Shown: piece after piece, positions 1-8,341 of the stretch
Numbering within the stretch: position 1 is the first letter of the stretch
Layout of the letters: each line of letters begins with the position of its first letter
Assembly: GCA_026936335.1 (NCBI GenBank)
Contig: JAPMXV010000046.1
Span: 62,001 to 126,000 of the forward strand
Origin: Mantamonas sphyraenae
Taxonomy: Eukaryota; CRuMs; Mantamonadidae
Reading direction: 5' to 3'
Length of the DNA stretch: 64,000 nt
Position numbers and translations under genes: made by a program
Notes under the pieces: model-generated
The model's database searches: none
What the model was told of the DNA's origin: nothing
Seen by the model: the letters and a program-made list of their open reading frames with translations, nothing else

Positions 1-92
1 GGTTGCGCTCGCAGGCAAACAGACGCAAGGCGGATGCGCAGCAGGAGATGCAACCGGCAGCATTTGTGGTTTGACAGGAATGGAACTTGCTC
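1..92. other. Left edge, no gene assigned
   Basis: Lies downstream of the stop codon of the SETD9-like gene. No conserved coding sequence is visible; it is probably 3' untranslated or intergenic sequence. Confidence 0.4.
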
Positions 93-1133
93 TCATTTGG
101 GCCGGAACACATCTCGGATGGCACCCCATACGCCCGATGATCGCTTCTTGGCCCCCTCCCAACGCCGCAGATCTTCTTCTCGGTCCACAGGCGTGTACCA
201 CGACGGGAAGTGTGCCTCGAGGTGTGGGTTGAATCGGTAGTTGAGAAGCAGCTCTGTTTGGTCATCTGTGTCGTGTCCAATGTATCGTGTGGCCACAGAA
301 ACGACCAAACGCACAGGGATACTCGCTCCAGCAGGGCCAGACGTGTCTACATCGCGGCTGTCGGGCTCAATAAAGTTAATGGAGGGCAACCAGTCCTCCA
401 GCGAAGCGTCTGGCAACTTTCCAGGTTCAATGTCCAGTGCATAGTTGACCACATTGGGTTGCTCCCCCGCGGGTGGGTGGTTGGCGTACTGGGCTATCGC
501 AAAGGCGTTGTGAGGCTTGGCGGCGATTCGCTGTGCGAGGCGTGCATTGATGCTTGGCGAGCCATCGTCTTCGTTGTCGTCTTGATCCAGCAGCTGGACA
601 GCAGCCTGGACCTCTGGGCGGCGATGCGTGGCCCACGCGTTTCCGTCGACAATTGTTCCGTCGTAGCAACTGTAGAGGAAGCCGTTCTCGTCGGCAATGT
701 TTGGGAAGCCTGGCAGGTGGCGAAACTGGGCTGGTCGAAAGACGACACCGGCATAGAGACCAACGACAGTGCCCTTTTCGGCCATGCCATGCAAGATGAC
801 GCCCAACCCGGCGTCGGGGATGTCGCTCGGTTGCAAGGAGAGAGAAAAGTCGGACTGGGAGCGCAGGGAACCCAGCTGAGCACAGATGTTTGTGTCAAGC
901 AAAGCCTTGAGGTCCGGGACAGGCAGTTGCATGATGCGCTTGGACTCGACCTCGACAAAGTGCTGGATGAGTTCGTCGGTGGGTTCGTGTGGGTCGTCAA
1001 GTTTGCTCTGCTCGGCATGAAAAGTGGTGAGCAGACACAGGCGGCGCATGTCGATTTCTTCTTGCAGCGTGCGTGTGGCAAAGCGTCTGTCCACCTCTCG
1101 GGTCACTGCGCGATCCAGCCACCTGCGGAACAT
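93..1133 (-). CDS. SETD9: SETD9-like SET-domain protein
   Basis: Intronless, 346 aa, starting at MFRRWLDRAVTREVD. The central and C-terminal parts (about residues 110-310) follow the layout of metazoan SETD9. They include AGLGVILHGMAEKGTVVGLYAG (the first SET strand and turn), then YSCYDGTIVDGNAWATH, then QYANHPPAGEQPNVVNY, which matches the S-adenosylmethionine-binding NHxxxPN motif. The C-terminal LLLNYRFN takes the place of the catalytic-tyrosine segment. SETD9 is an orphan SET protein whose methyl acceptor is not established, so lysine methylation is inferred from the fold. The start is set by an in-frame ATG 54 bp from the ATG of the divergent FKBP gene. The last 30 residues are basic and may be a localisation tail. 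Confidence 0.8.
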   Translation of the reverse strand: MFRRWLDRAVTREVDRRFATRTLQEEIDMRRLCLLTTFHAEQSKLDDPHEPTDELIQHFVEVESKRIMQLPVPDLKALLDTNICAQLGSLRSQSDFSLSLQPSDIPDAGLGVILHGMAEKGTVVGLYAGVVFRPAQFRHLPGFPNIADENGFLYSCYDGTIVDGNAWATHRRPEVQAAVQLLDQDDNEDDGSPSINARLAQRIAAKPHNAFAIAQYANHPPAGEQPNVVNYALDIEPGKLPDASLEDWLPSINFIEPDSRDVDTSGPAGASIPVRLVVSVATRYIGHDTDDQTELLLNYRFNPHLEAHFPSWYTPVDREEDLRRWEGAKKRSSGVWGAIRDVFRPK

Positions 1134-1187
1134 CGGTGTCGTCGTGGGTTCGCCAGCGCGGCTTGGCACAACAACGGAGTAGAGTAG
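1134..1187. promoter_or_regulatory. 54-bp bidirectional promoter gap
   Basis: Only 54 bp separate the divergent start codons of the SETD9-like and FKBP-TPR genes, so both promoters must lie here or in the coding ends. It contains a GC-rich core followed by CTTGGCAC at about 1162, a weak relative of the TTTGG element seen in other divergent gaps of this window. Confidence 0.45.
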
Positions 1188-2051
1188 ATGAGCAGCAGCA
1201 GCAGCGACAACAACGGCGACAGCGGGATGCCCGGGAAGATGCGGTGTGTGAGTGTGCTGTACACGGGCAAGGTGCAGGTTCAAGTCAAGGAGGACGGCCA
1301 AGACGGCGAGGTGGAGTGGCGCGTGTTTGACGACGCGTGTGCCACGCAGAGCGTCGAGGTGCAACTGGGAAGCAACCAGTGTCTGCCCGTGCTGGAAGAG
1401 CAGTTGGCCAGCATGGCCGTCGGGGACAAAGGCGTGGTGCGTTGTGCGGCGTCGCTGGTACTGGACAAGGAACGCCGCGAGGCCCTGGGCGTGGCCGAGG
1501 AAGGCGAGGCCGAGTACAACGTGGAGGTGGTGGCAGAGAGGGAAGAACAGGCGGCACGGAAGCCTCAGAGTGCAGACGAGGCAGTGGCCATGGCAGAGGA
1601 GTGGAAGCGGGAAGGAAACACACACTACAACAAGCGAGAATGGAAGCAGGCCGGCAGCATGTACAGGATGGCCCTGATGGCCCTGGAGACAATGGAAAAG
1701 GACAGTGAACTGTCACAGCAGCTGGTTTCGGGTGGCCAGGGAAAGGTCAACAAGCTGCGTGTTGCACTGCTGAACAACTGGAGCACAGTGCTTTGCAAGG
1801 ACGACGCGTGGACGCAGAACAAGGCTGTGTGTGACCGTGTGTTTAAGAACAGCACCCAAGTGCTGCGCATTGACGATGTGTCAGCCAAGGCACTGTATCG
1901 TAGGGGCCAGGTGTATGCACTGCGCGAAGAGTGGCAACAGGCCGTGGACGACCTGGAACGCGCCATGCAGCTCGCTCCAAAGGACTCTGCCATACGCACA
2001 GAGTACCAGCAGGCAAAGGAGGCGTTGAACGAGTCGCTCAAAGTGTTTTGA
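1188..2051 (+). CDS. FKBP-fold immunophilin with TPR domain
   Basis: Intronless, 287 aa. Residues about 20-115 have the pattern of an FKBP-type domain: YTGKVQVQ, then an S/E-rich strand, then LEEQLASMAVGDKGVVRC, which resembles the ALxxMxxGE segment of FKBPs. Residues about 130-280 form three TPR helices, including AEEWKREGNTHYNKREWKQAGSMY and KALYRRGQVYALREEWQQAV. This is the architecture of FKBP4, FKBP8 and AIP, which act as Hsp90 or Hsp70 co-chaperones in the cytosol or on membranes. No C-terminal membrane anchor is present. The aromatic FK506-pocket residues are poorly conserved, so peptidyl-prolyl isomerase activity is doubtful and a scaffold co-chaperone role is more likely. It is transcribed away from the SETD9-like gene and followed 81 bp later by ATPAF1. 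Confidence 0.82.
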   Translation: MSSSSSDNNGDSGMPGKMRCVSVLYTGKVQVQVKEDGQDGEVEWRVFDDACATQSVEVQLGSNQCLPVLEEQLASMAVGDKGVVRCAASLVLDKERREALGVAEEGEAEYNVEVVAEREEQAARKPQSADEAVAMAEEWKREGNTHYNKREWKQAGSMYRMALMALETMEKDSELSQQLVSGGQGKVNKLRVALLNNWSTVLCKDDAWTQNKAVCDRVFKNSTQVLRIDDVSAKALYRRGQVYALREEWQQAVDDLERAMQLAPKDSAIRTEYQQAKEALNESLKVF

Positions 2052-2132
2052 GCGAGCACCGCGAGATGGCGGGCGAGCAAATACAGGCAGTTGGAGTGCG
2101 CTTGCGCAGACACCCACAACACAGAAATATCC

Positions 2133-2804
2133 ATGTTTGCACGTCGGGCAGGCGGAACATGTGGCATTCTACAGCGATGCAACATGAGCACGCTGGCTCT
2201 TGACTCTGTGGTGGATCTGGACAAGCTGAGGGCGGAAGAAGCGGAAACGATTGAGCGGATCTGGACGGAGCACCACAGCACGAAGGAAGGGTGTTCGGCA
2301 TGCATCCCAACAAGCACATACGAGACAATGATTGAACGTGCGCGGGAACACCCCAACTTTGTGTTGCCTGTGCTTCGTGGAGGAGAAAAGGTGCAGTTCC
2401 AATTCCTGCAGTGGCGGTTCGGCGACGAAGCAGCCCAGCGGGGCAACCAAGGCGCCATGGTGGTGGGTCAACAGGCAGCATCGACAATGCATGGAATAAG
2501 CTCTGTGCCTTCGAGCACGGTGCTCATCACGTCCCTGGATGCCTTCAAAACGCAGGGCACTGCCGCTCAGCCGAGCCTGACCCTGGAGCACTTTCCGGAA
2601 CTGAGCGAAACCAAGGGGCTGGTGCTCATGCGTGGTTCTCTGCACGACCACAACGTGGACAGCACCGATGCAAAGTGGCTGGCGAACCAACTGTCGCTGT
2701 ACTACCTTGCGGAGCAGGGCACCGAGCGTGCAAAGCTTCTTGACACATTCACCAACCGGCCAGAGGAGTTTGAATGGGGGGAGCTGCTTTCCATTGCCAC
2801 GTAG
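2133..2804 (+). CDS. ATPAF1: Mitochondrial F1-ATPase assembly factor 1 (ATP11 family)
   Basis: 223 aa, intronless. The ATG at 2133 gives the N-terminus MFARRAGGTCGILQRC, a typical mitochondrial presequence; no ATG lies closer upstream in frame. The body carries the ATP11 signature: YETMIERAREHPNFVLPVLR, then QFQFLQW, then FLITSL-type strands and LVLMRG, ending in LANQLSLYYL and FEWGELL. ATP11/ATPAF1 binds unassembled F1 beta subunits in the matrix and prevents their aggregation during ATP synthase assembly. The length is normal for the family once the presequence is removed. It converges on the TPR gene with only 41 bp between stop codons. Confidence 0.88.
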   Translation: MFARRAGGTCGILQRCNMSTLALDSVVDLDKLRAEEAETIERIWTEHHSTKEGCSACIPTSTYETMIERAREHPNFVLPVLRGGEKVQFQFLQWRFGDEAAQRGNQGAMVVGQQAASTMHGISSVPSSTVLITSLDAFKTQGTAAQPSLTLEHFPELSETKGLVLMRGSLHDHNVDSTDAKWLANQLSLYYLAEQGTERAKLLDTFTNRPEEFEWGELLSIAT

Positions 2805-2845
2805 GCAGCGACTTGTCAAGACACACCCACACACCCTCAACGTCT

Positions 2846-4498
2846 TCAATCCAGCGTGGCCAGAAACACCTCCATGGCTTCTGTGTCGAGAACGTCCACC
2901 AGATCTTCGTCGTCACGCAGTTCGTCTGCCGTGAGCTCACCGAGGGCCTGTGCTTGTTCCAGGTGCGTCACAACCGCTTCGGGTCCCTTTCCGAGCATGG
3001 CAGCAGCGCAGGCTGCATTGTACGCTGTTTCGTGTTGTGGATCGTTCTCCAGGCAGGCAACAAAGCCCTGGTAGGCTGTGTGGAGTGCTTGGACGCAGTT
3101 GGTGGTGGCTTCGTCGCCTGACTGGCGTTTGTACAATTTGGCCAATTCGAAATGAACTTCGCTGTTCTTGAGATCCACCTGGGGCGTGTTCTTGTCGATG
3201 GACTTGACGGTCTGCACGACAGCCGCAGCCCTGAGCAGCTGTTCGATTCCCTCGTGCACATCATCATCGTCTTGAGTTTCGCTCACCACGTTTGCATACG
3301 ACACATGCGCATCAATGAGGTTCTGCAGCGTCTCCAGGTCCATGTTCTGCATCTTGTGTGCCGCCAGGATCTGTTCTACGCCCAGGCGGCTGTGCTCCAT
3401 GGCCAGATCTGCGTCATCCAGAGCCAGGCTGATGTTGGCTGCGACTTGATGCGCCTGGCCAAGGTGCAGTGCCACTGTGTGCTTCCAGCGCTTGGAGGCG
3501 GCCGAAGCAGCAAGGTTGGTGCTGAGGGAGACGCCCAGGCGCAAGGCGGCGGAGCTGACCTGCACATTGTCCTGGTCGGTGCTTTCGAGCTCGGAGCAGG
3601 CATGGAGCATGTTCATGGCCACCTGAGTGGCAAGCAGACGCAGGGAATTGGGCTCGGTGGCTTCTTGCAGCTGCATTTGCAGCGCTTCGTCTGCATACAC
3701 GGAGGAAGCCAGGCTGCCCAGGACAGCGTACGCCTGTGGCTCTTCCATAAGTTCGACTTGGGTGTCGGTGAGCACCTGCTGTTGGAACTCGACGCGTTGC
3801 AGGATCACAGAGGCGCTGGTGAACAAGGTGCTTCGGTCGGCGAACGCGCCTTCGTTGGCCTCACACAGGGACGAGGCACACTTGGTTGCGGACAACAACA
3901 GATCGTCCACTTGTTCGGGCGCTCGTGTCTCCTCTTCGCGTGTGGCTTGCCACAAGAGGGCGCTCATGGCGTTGGCCAAGCCTTCCTGGTGGTCCGGCTG
4001 CAGCTGCAGAACACCAAAGTACGTGGAGATGCACGCGTGCAGGGCAGTGGTGCAGGCATCTCGCTCGTCACTCTCCTCCTCACCCTCCTCATGCTCCCCG
4101 TTCGGTTTCCCCGCCTCTGTCTCGTCTTCTTCCAGAAGCAGGGCGTACTCATGTTGGCAGGCGGCCTGATTGAACAACAGATCCGCTGCACTCAGCATCC
4201 CGTCAGCCGTTCGTTCGCTCTCCTCGGCTGCTTCATACGCGGCCACCACGGCTTCGTACTGTTCCAGGGCAGCACGGAACGCCTTTCCCTTTTGTTTCCT
4301 CTCTGCGGCTTCGTGGGCCGCCACGGCAGCCTTGATCTGCTCCAGCAGACCGGTGGAGCTAGAGGAGCTAGAGGACGAGGACAACGATGAAGAACTGCCT
4401 GCTTCTTTGTTTTCTGCCCCTTTGCCTCCTCTGGCCTTGGCCTTGGCCTTGCCATTGCTCTTGCCAAAGCCCTTTTGCTTTTTGCCAAACCCAGCCAT
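2846..4498 (-). CDS. TPR-like helical-repeat protein, function unknown
   Basis: Intronless, 550 aa. The N-terminus (MAGFGKKQKGFGKSNGKAKA) is very basic and followed by a Ser run at about residues 36-48. The rest is predicted all-helical with TPR-like periodicity: LLFNQAACQHEYALLLEE near 107, EVHFELAKLYKRQ near 445, and a clear final repeat ETAYNAACAAAMLGKGPEAV near 490. The C-terminus, a helix then an acidic segment then LDTEAMEVFLATLD, resembles the end of TPR proteins in which the last repeat scores a short residual helix. Such proteins bind partners rather than catalyse. I do not recognise an orthologue. Acidic insertions (residues about 120-145) look disordered. Confidence 0.75.
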   Translation of the reverse strand: MAGFGKKQKGFGKSNGKAKAKARGGKGAENKEAGSSSSLSSSSSSSSSTGLLEQIKAAVAAHEAAERKQKGKAFRAALEQYEAVVAAYEAAEESERTADGMLSAADLLFNQAACQHEYALLLEEDETEAGKPNGEHEEGEEESDERDACTTALHACISTYFGVLQLQPDHQEGLANAMSALLWQATREEETRAPEQVDDLLLSATKCASSLCEANEGAFADRSTLFTSASVILQRVEFQQQVLTDTQVELMEEPQAYAVLGSLASSVYADEALQMQLQEATEPNSLRLLATQVAMNMLHACSELESTDQDNVQVSSAALRLGVSLSTNLAASAASKRWKHTVALHLGQAHQVAANISLALDDADLAMEHSRLGVEQILAAHKMQNMDLETLQNLIDAHVSYANVVSETQDDDDVHEGIEQLLRAAAVVQTVKSIDKNTPQVDLKNSEVHFELAKLYKRQSGDEATTNCVQALHTAYQGFVACLENDPQHETAYNAACAAAMLGKGPEAVVTHLEQAQALGELTADELRDDEDLVDVLDTEAMEVFLATLD

Positions 4499-4530
4499 GT
4501 TTTCGTTTGCGTGTGCAGTGCAACACTTCC

Positions 4531-5853
4531 CTACTTGGGTTCGACTTGCACCAGTCGGATGTTTCGAGCGTGGTGCAAACGCCCGTTTGCATCTCGGCTC
4601 TCCTGAATTGAGGAGGCAACCTGGACGTGACCTTCGAGCAGCTGGGCAGCGGGCGCATTGGTGTCAAAGTGGCGCAGGTGTTCGTTGCGCACAATGGCCA
4701 TGACCATGGGGGTGTTGCTGTTTTGTGCGTGTCGTTTCGCATCTGGGGTGAATCCTGCGTCCGAGGAGAGGATGCCCAGGCGAGGCAGAGCCGACTCGGC
4801 CGCTTGTTGCAAAGCGCCTTCAAACTCGCGCACCACGCCGGCGGACACGCGTCTCTTTGTCTTCTTGCACTGCACAACCACAGAGAGTCCTTGGACAGCA
4901 GGCCACTCGCCGTGCAGATCGATGCCTCGGTCGTAGGCTGCCCCTGTGCGCGAGAGAACCATCCCTTGCGCTTCGAGCGCGTGCTGGCATTCGTACTCGT
5001 ACACTGTGCCCACGTGGTATGTCGACTCTGTGTCTGCGTCGTTGCTCTCTTGGAACGCCAGGAAAGAGGCCAGGTCGCTGTGCTGCTCTGTCTTGAGCGG
5101 TGCCCTGGTCCGCAGCTGGTCCGCACGGGCCGAGGTTCTTGTCGTCCTGTCCGGCGTTGCAGTCACGAGGTCGTCTGAGAAAAAGTCCACGTATTGCACG
5201 CTGTTGCCTGTGTTTCCTGTGTTGTTGTCGTTGTTGTCGTTGTTCATGGTGGATGGCTGTGCATCCTGGGAGTGTTGCCAGTCCTGTTCCCGTTCCAGCT
5301 CCTCCAGCATCTCCAACACGCCTTGTGTGGGTGGGGGCGGAGTGCCCATGCCATTAAATATGCCCCCCGGTGATGATTGCGCGTGCGTGGCCTGTGCCAC
5401 CGTCTCCTCCTCCTGGTGCATGGTCGCCACTGTGGTTTCTGCTTTGGTGTTCGTCTCGAGCTCGTTTGATTCAGCCCCTGCGGGCTTGTTGGTCGGCCTG
5501 GGAGTGCCCCTTTCCCCTCCGTACGTCTCTTTCTGTGTGCCGATGTGTGGGGAATCGTGTAGCACCGCCCGTTCCTGCCCCGACGGCTGTTGCACGTGTT
5601 GCGGAGCGGAATGCGGAGCAAGTTCCGCTTCGGCCAGCAGCGAGACCACTCCCTGCTGCATGTGTTCCAGGGACACAACCTGAGGCTGCCACTGGGCATC
5701 CGTGCCATCTACGTGCGACTCGTGTCGACGCTCCTCCGCCTTTGTTTCCTCCCCATTGTCTTTCTTGGTCACTTCATTGCATGTGTGCAAGCTCGCCCAA
5801 CGTCCGGCTCCGCCTACGCGTATGTGTTCGAAGCTTCGCACTCCCCGCAACAT
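4531..5853 (-). CDS. RRG7-like PD-(D/E)XK nuclease-fold protein, mitochondrial
   Basis: Intronless, 440 aa. The chosen start gives MLRGVRSFEHIRVGGAGRW, an Arg-rich amphipathic N-terminus consistent with mitochondrial import. Residues about 30-270 are low-complexity and probably disordered. The folded part, about 275-440, contains YEYECQHALEAQGMVLSRTG, then AYDRGIDLHG, then VVVQCKKTKRRVSAGVVREF. This is the restriction-endonuclease-like core with the metal-binding Asp in RGID and the Gln-x-Lys of VQCK. The same order, with a VRE(F/L)EG helix, defines the fungal RRG7 family (required for respiratory growth), whose biochemical role is unsettled. Nuclease activity is inferred from the conserved core only. 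Confidence 0.75.
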   Translation of the reverse strand: MLRGVRSFEHIRVGGAGRWASLHTCNEVTKKDNGEETKAEERRHESHVDGTDAQWQPQVVSLEHMQQGVVSLLAEAELAPHSAPQHVQQPSGQERAVLHDSPHIGTQKETYGGERGTPRPTNKPAGAESNELETNTKAETTVATMHQEEETVAQATHAQSSPGGIFNGMGTPPPPTQGVLEMLEELEREQDWQHSQDAQPSTMNNDNNDNNTGNTGNSVQYVDFFSDDLVTATPDRTTRTSARADQLRTRAPLKTEQHSDLASFLAFQESNDADTESTYHVGTVYEYECQHALEAQGMVLSRTGAAYDRGIDLHGEWPAVQGLSVVVQCKKTKRRVSAGVVREFEGALQQAAESALPRLGILSSDAGFTPDAKRHAQNSNTPMVMAIVRNEHLRHFDTNAPAAQLLEGHVQVASSIQESRDANGRLHHARNIRLVQVEPK

Positions 5854-5883
5854 CCGAGATGGAAAAGTATGCGTTGCTTTTGA

Positions 5884-5887
5884 TATG

Positions 5888-5918
<31 letters not shown>

Positions 5919-5946
5919 TGTCTGTCTGTGTCTCTGTGTGTGTGCG
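5884..5946. repeat. (TG)n microsatellite
   Basis: An imperfect TG/TC dinucleotide tract lies in the 136-bp gap between the RRG7-like start and the UNC50 stop, both on the minus strand. It sits in the likely promoter of the RRG7-like gene. Confidence 0.9.
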
Positions 5947-5989
5947 CACTGTGCTTGGCAAAACTCCACTCCTGGCCCTGGCAGCGCAC

Positions 5990-7075
5990 TCAGCTGAAAT
6001 AGAACCAGACCAGCAGACGGGTGGAATTGATGCCTGCAATGTTCCACATGATAAACACAATGCCCAGGGGAGCAATGGGGCTCAGGAAGTAGTTTGCGCT
6101 CTCGACAAAGGGCAACACGGAGAAGCCCACGTATGTCTGGTAGTAGTAGACCGAGATGGCGCCGTAACACACGGCGTTGGCCAGAATGGTGCTGAAGATG
6201 GAGTCGGTGAGCAGCACGGGCAGCAGGACGTACTGCAGAATGTACACAATCTGTGTGGGGCGCGCAGAGGTCAGCACGGCGGCGCAACACGGAAGCGCAG
6301 AGGCCACAGTCTCCTTGTGCTCTCCACAAAGGAGGACCCACACTGGCCCAATCATGAAAACAAACGTACCACAAAGGTGCTGAAGAAGGAGTTGCAGTGG
6401 ACGTCAAAGGCGTACGCCCATTCCACACGTTGCTCGACGCTATGCGACGAAGGAGCTTCGCGCACTCGAAGATACTTGTTGGCCAGCCACCAGGTAATGG
6501 TGGCGGTGACAATACCCACCAGCAGCAGGTCGACAAACACGGTCCACAGGAGCAGGCGTACGAAATCCAGAACCCCGGCGTTGTGGAAGCAGATGCCCCA
6601 GCCTCCGGCCGCCGCCAGAATGAAGCCGGCCATGAGCACAAGAAAGGCTGGGTCGTCACGAGCCCACTGGTTCTTGGTTTCTGCACAGGGGCCAACAGTA
6701 CGTGCAAGCATGCACGTGCAATCCTCCAGGTGTCAGTGTTTTTGCTGTTGACTCGGGCCCAATTCCGACTCCCGCCCTGCACACGAGGGCGGCGGCTGCG
6801 CGTGTGGCTGGATGGCCGCCGGCTCCCAACCTACGCTTGTGATACTTGATGATTTGGTACATGTACCATGGATCGACGAGCAGGTAGATCATCTGCCACA
6901 GCGCCTGTTCAAAGTCCATCTGCTGGAAGTTCAGCACGCGTCGAAGGTACTGTGGCAGCTGCGAACTCGCGCTGTACCGCAGGCCAGGCAGGCCTTGAGT
7001 CGACCCTGCACCAGACCCGTTCCCAGGCGACCCTGGCACAGCTGTGTACCTGTTGCTGGTTGAGCTGCCGAGCAT
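5990..7075 (-). CDS. UNC50: UNC-50 family multi-pass membrane protein
   Basis: Three exons: 6835-7075, 6370-6680 and 5990-6250, with GT-AG introns of 154 and 119 bp that keep the frame. This gives 270 aa, close to the 259 aa of human UNC50. The pattern is diagnostic: LPQYLRRVLNFQQMDFEQA, WQMIYLLVDPWYMYQ, then AFDVHCNSFF and hydrophobic helices ending VFIMWNIAG. There are about five transmembrane segments. UNC50/GMH1 is a Golgi protein involved in Arf-GEF recruitment and, in animals, in assembly of some ligand-gated channels. I chose the ATG at 7075. A second in-frame ATG at 7141 would overlap the RPS11 start codon within one CATG and leave no promoter space. Confidence 0.88.
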
Positions 7076-7139
7076 GTGGCGCCGAGTGTTTGGTTGCTGC
7101 CGCGCCGAGCCCTCGCTTCGCCATCCATATTCAAACACC
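7076..7139. promoter_or_regulatory. Bidirectional promoter gap UNC50/RPS11
   Basis: Sixty-four bp separate the divergent starts. It contains GTTTGGTTGCTGCCGCGCC at 7088-7106, the clearest copy of an element that recurs upstream of several genes in this window. Confidence 0.5.
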
Positions 7140-8225
7140 ATGTCCGAGCAGGTATGTGCACGACCCACCTTCTTCCACCACACCTTCTGCACACTGCACA
7201 CACAGCACATCCAGCGTCCATGGGTGTTCGCACCATGGCTCTGTGTCCTGCTCCAGTCGTGGCAGAGACCAACCTGGCTGCAAAAAGCAAGCTGCTTGCA
7301 ATTTGGCACCGTCGTTTCGTCCTCCTCCACGACGTACAGCTTCGCCTGTGCCTCCACATGGCCACCTTTGCGTGCCACGTCGATGCATGCATCGCCCCAC
7401 ACCCATGGACCAGTGTCTATCGCGCCTCGTTGGCCGTGCAGCGGCGTCTGTGTGCTTTGGCTGCAAATTCGCATGCGCCAGGCCCCACCTCGCTCCGCCG
7501 CAAAACGGTGCAAACACCCTGTGCACGCCTGTGCAGCACTTGCATGCCTTGCCACGCCTGTCTAAGCCACGTTGCACATGTCAGCCATGGCTCGCCATGC
7601 CCTGCTGCTGCTGTGCGGCGCTGTCCCAAGCCTTGATGCTTTTTTCGCATGCGACCCTCGTGAGGCTTCCGTCGCTCGTGCCAGGTCACACATACGTCGA
7701 ACACTCTTCGCATGCACTCACACACCTCTATCACGCCCGTCTCCACCCTACCCGCAGAACGAGCGAGCATTCCAGCAGCAGCCGCCTATCTTTGTGGGCT
7801 CCAAGCGCCTGTTGGCCAAGGGCAGCCAGGGCAAGCTGGGTCGCTACACGCGCAACGTGGGTCTGGGCTTCAAGACCCCCCAGGAGGCCATCGAGGGCAA
7901 CTACATTGACAAGAAGTGCCCCTTCACCGGCAACGTCAGCATCCGTGGCCGCATCCTCCGTGGTATCGTCGTCAGCAACAAGATGAACCGCACCATTGTC
8001 GTCCGCCGCAACTACCTGCACTACCTCAAGAAGTACAACCGCTTCGAGAAGCGCCACAGCAACGTCAGCGCTCACCTCAGCCCGGCCTTCATCAACGTCA
8101 AGGAGGGTGACATCGTGACCGTCGGCCAGTGCCGCCCGCTGAGCAAGACCGTCCGCTTCAACGTCCTGGACGTCAAGCCCCAGCTCATCATTGGCAACCC
8201 CAAGAAGTCCTTCCAGCTGTTTTAA
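7140..8225 (+). CDS. RPS11: 40S ribosomal protein S11 (uS17)
   Basis: Two exons: 7140-7151 encodes only MSEQ, and 7758-8225 encodes the rest, giving 159 aa (human 158 aa). The join [16 protein letters not shown] matches the conserved start of eukaryotic S11 and fixes the tiny first exon. The donor is GTATGT and the acceptor CCCGCAG. The exon 2 product is highly conserved, with [49 protein letters not shown] and [11 protein letters not shown]. The protein is a structural component of the small ribosomal subunit near helix 11 of 18S rRNA. Codon use is strongly C/G-ending, as expected for a highly expressed gene. It converges with the Prp22-type helicase gene 116 bp downstream. Confidence 0.97.
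7152..7757 (+). other. 606-bp RPS11 intron
   Basis: This is the longest intron in the window; most others are 70-235 bp. Ribosomal-protein introns often host snoRNAs, but I see no convincing paired box C/D or H/ACA motif. It is open in the frame of exon 2 for its last 186 bp, which is probably coincidental. Confidence 0.7.
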
Positions 8226-8341
8226 ATTGCGGAACTGAAATGCAAAGCCATGTTTTGCCTGCCTCGTGCCTCCCTCCTGCTCCTCGTTTCCTTCTCCTTC
8301 TCCTCCTTCTCTTCGCCAACCCCGCCAACACCGCCACCCGC

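Noticed and set aside
7139-7142. Overlapping ATGs of UNC50 and RPS11 on opposite strands in one CATG
   Set aside because: The UNC50 start at 7075 fits the family length better and leaves a promoter gap like those of the other divergent pairs.
7572-7757. In-frame extension of RPS11 with a signal-like sequence ([20 protein letters not shown])
   Set aside because: The 12-nt exon MSEQ with proper splice sites restores the conserved S11 N-terminus, so this stretch is intron.
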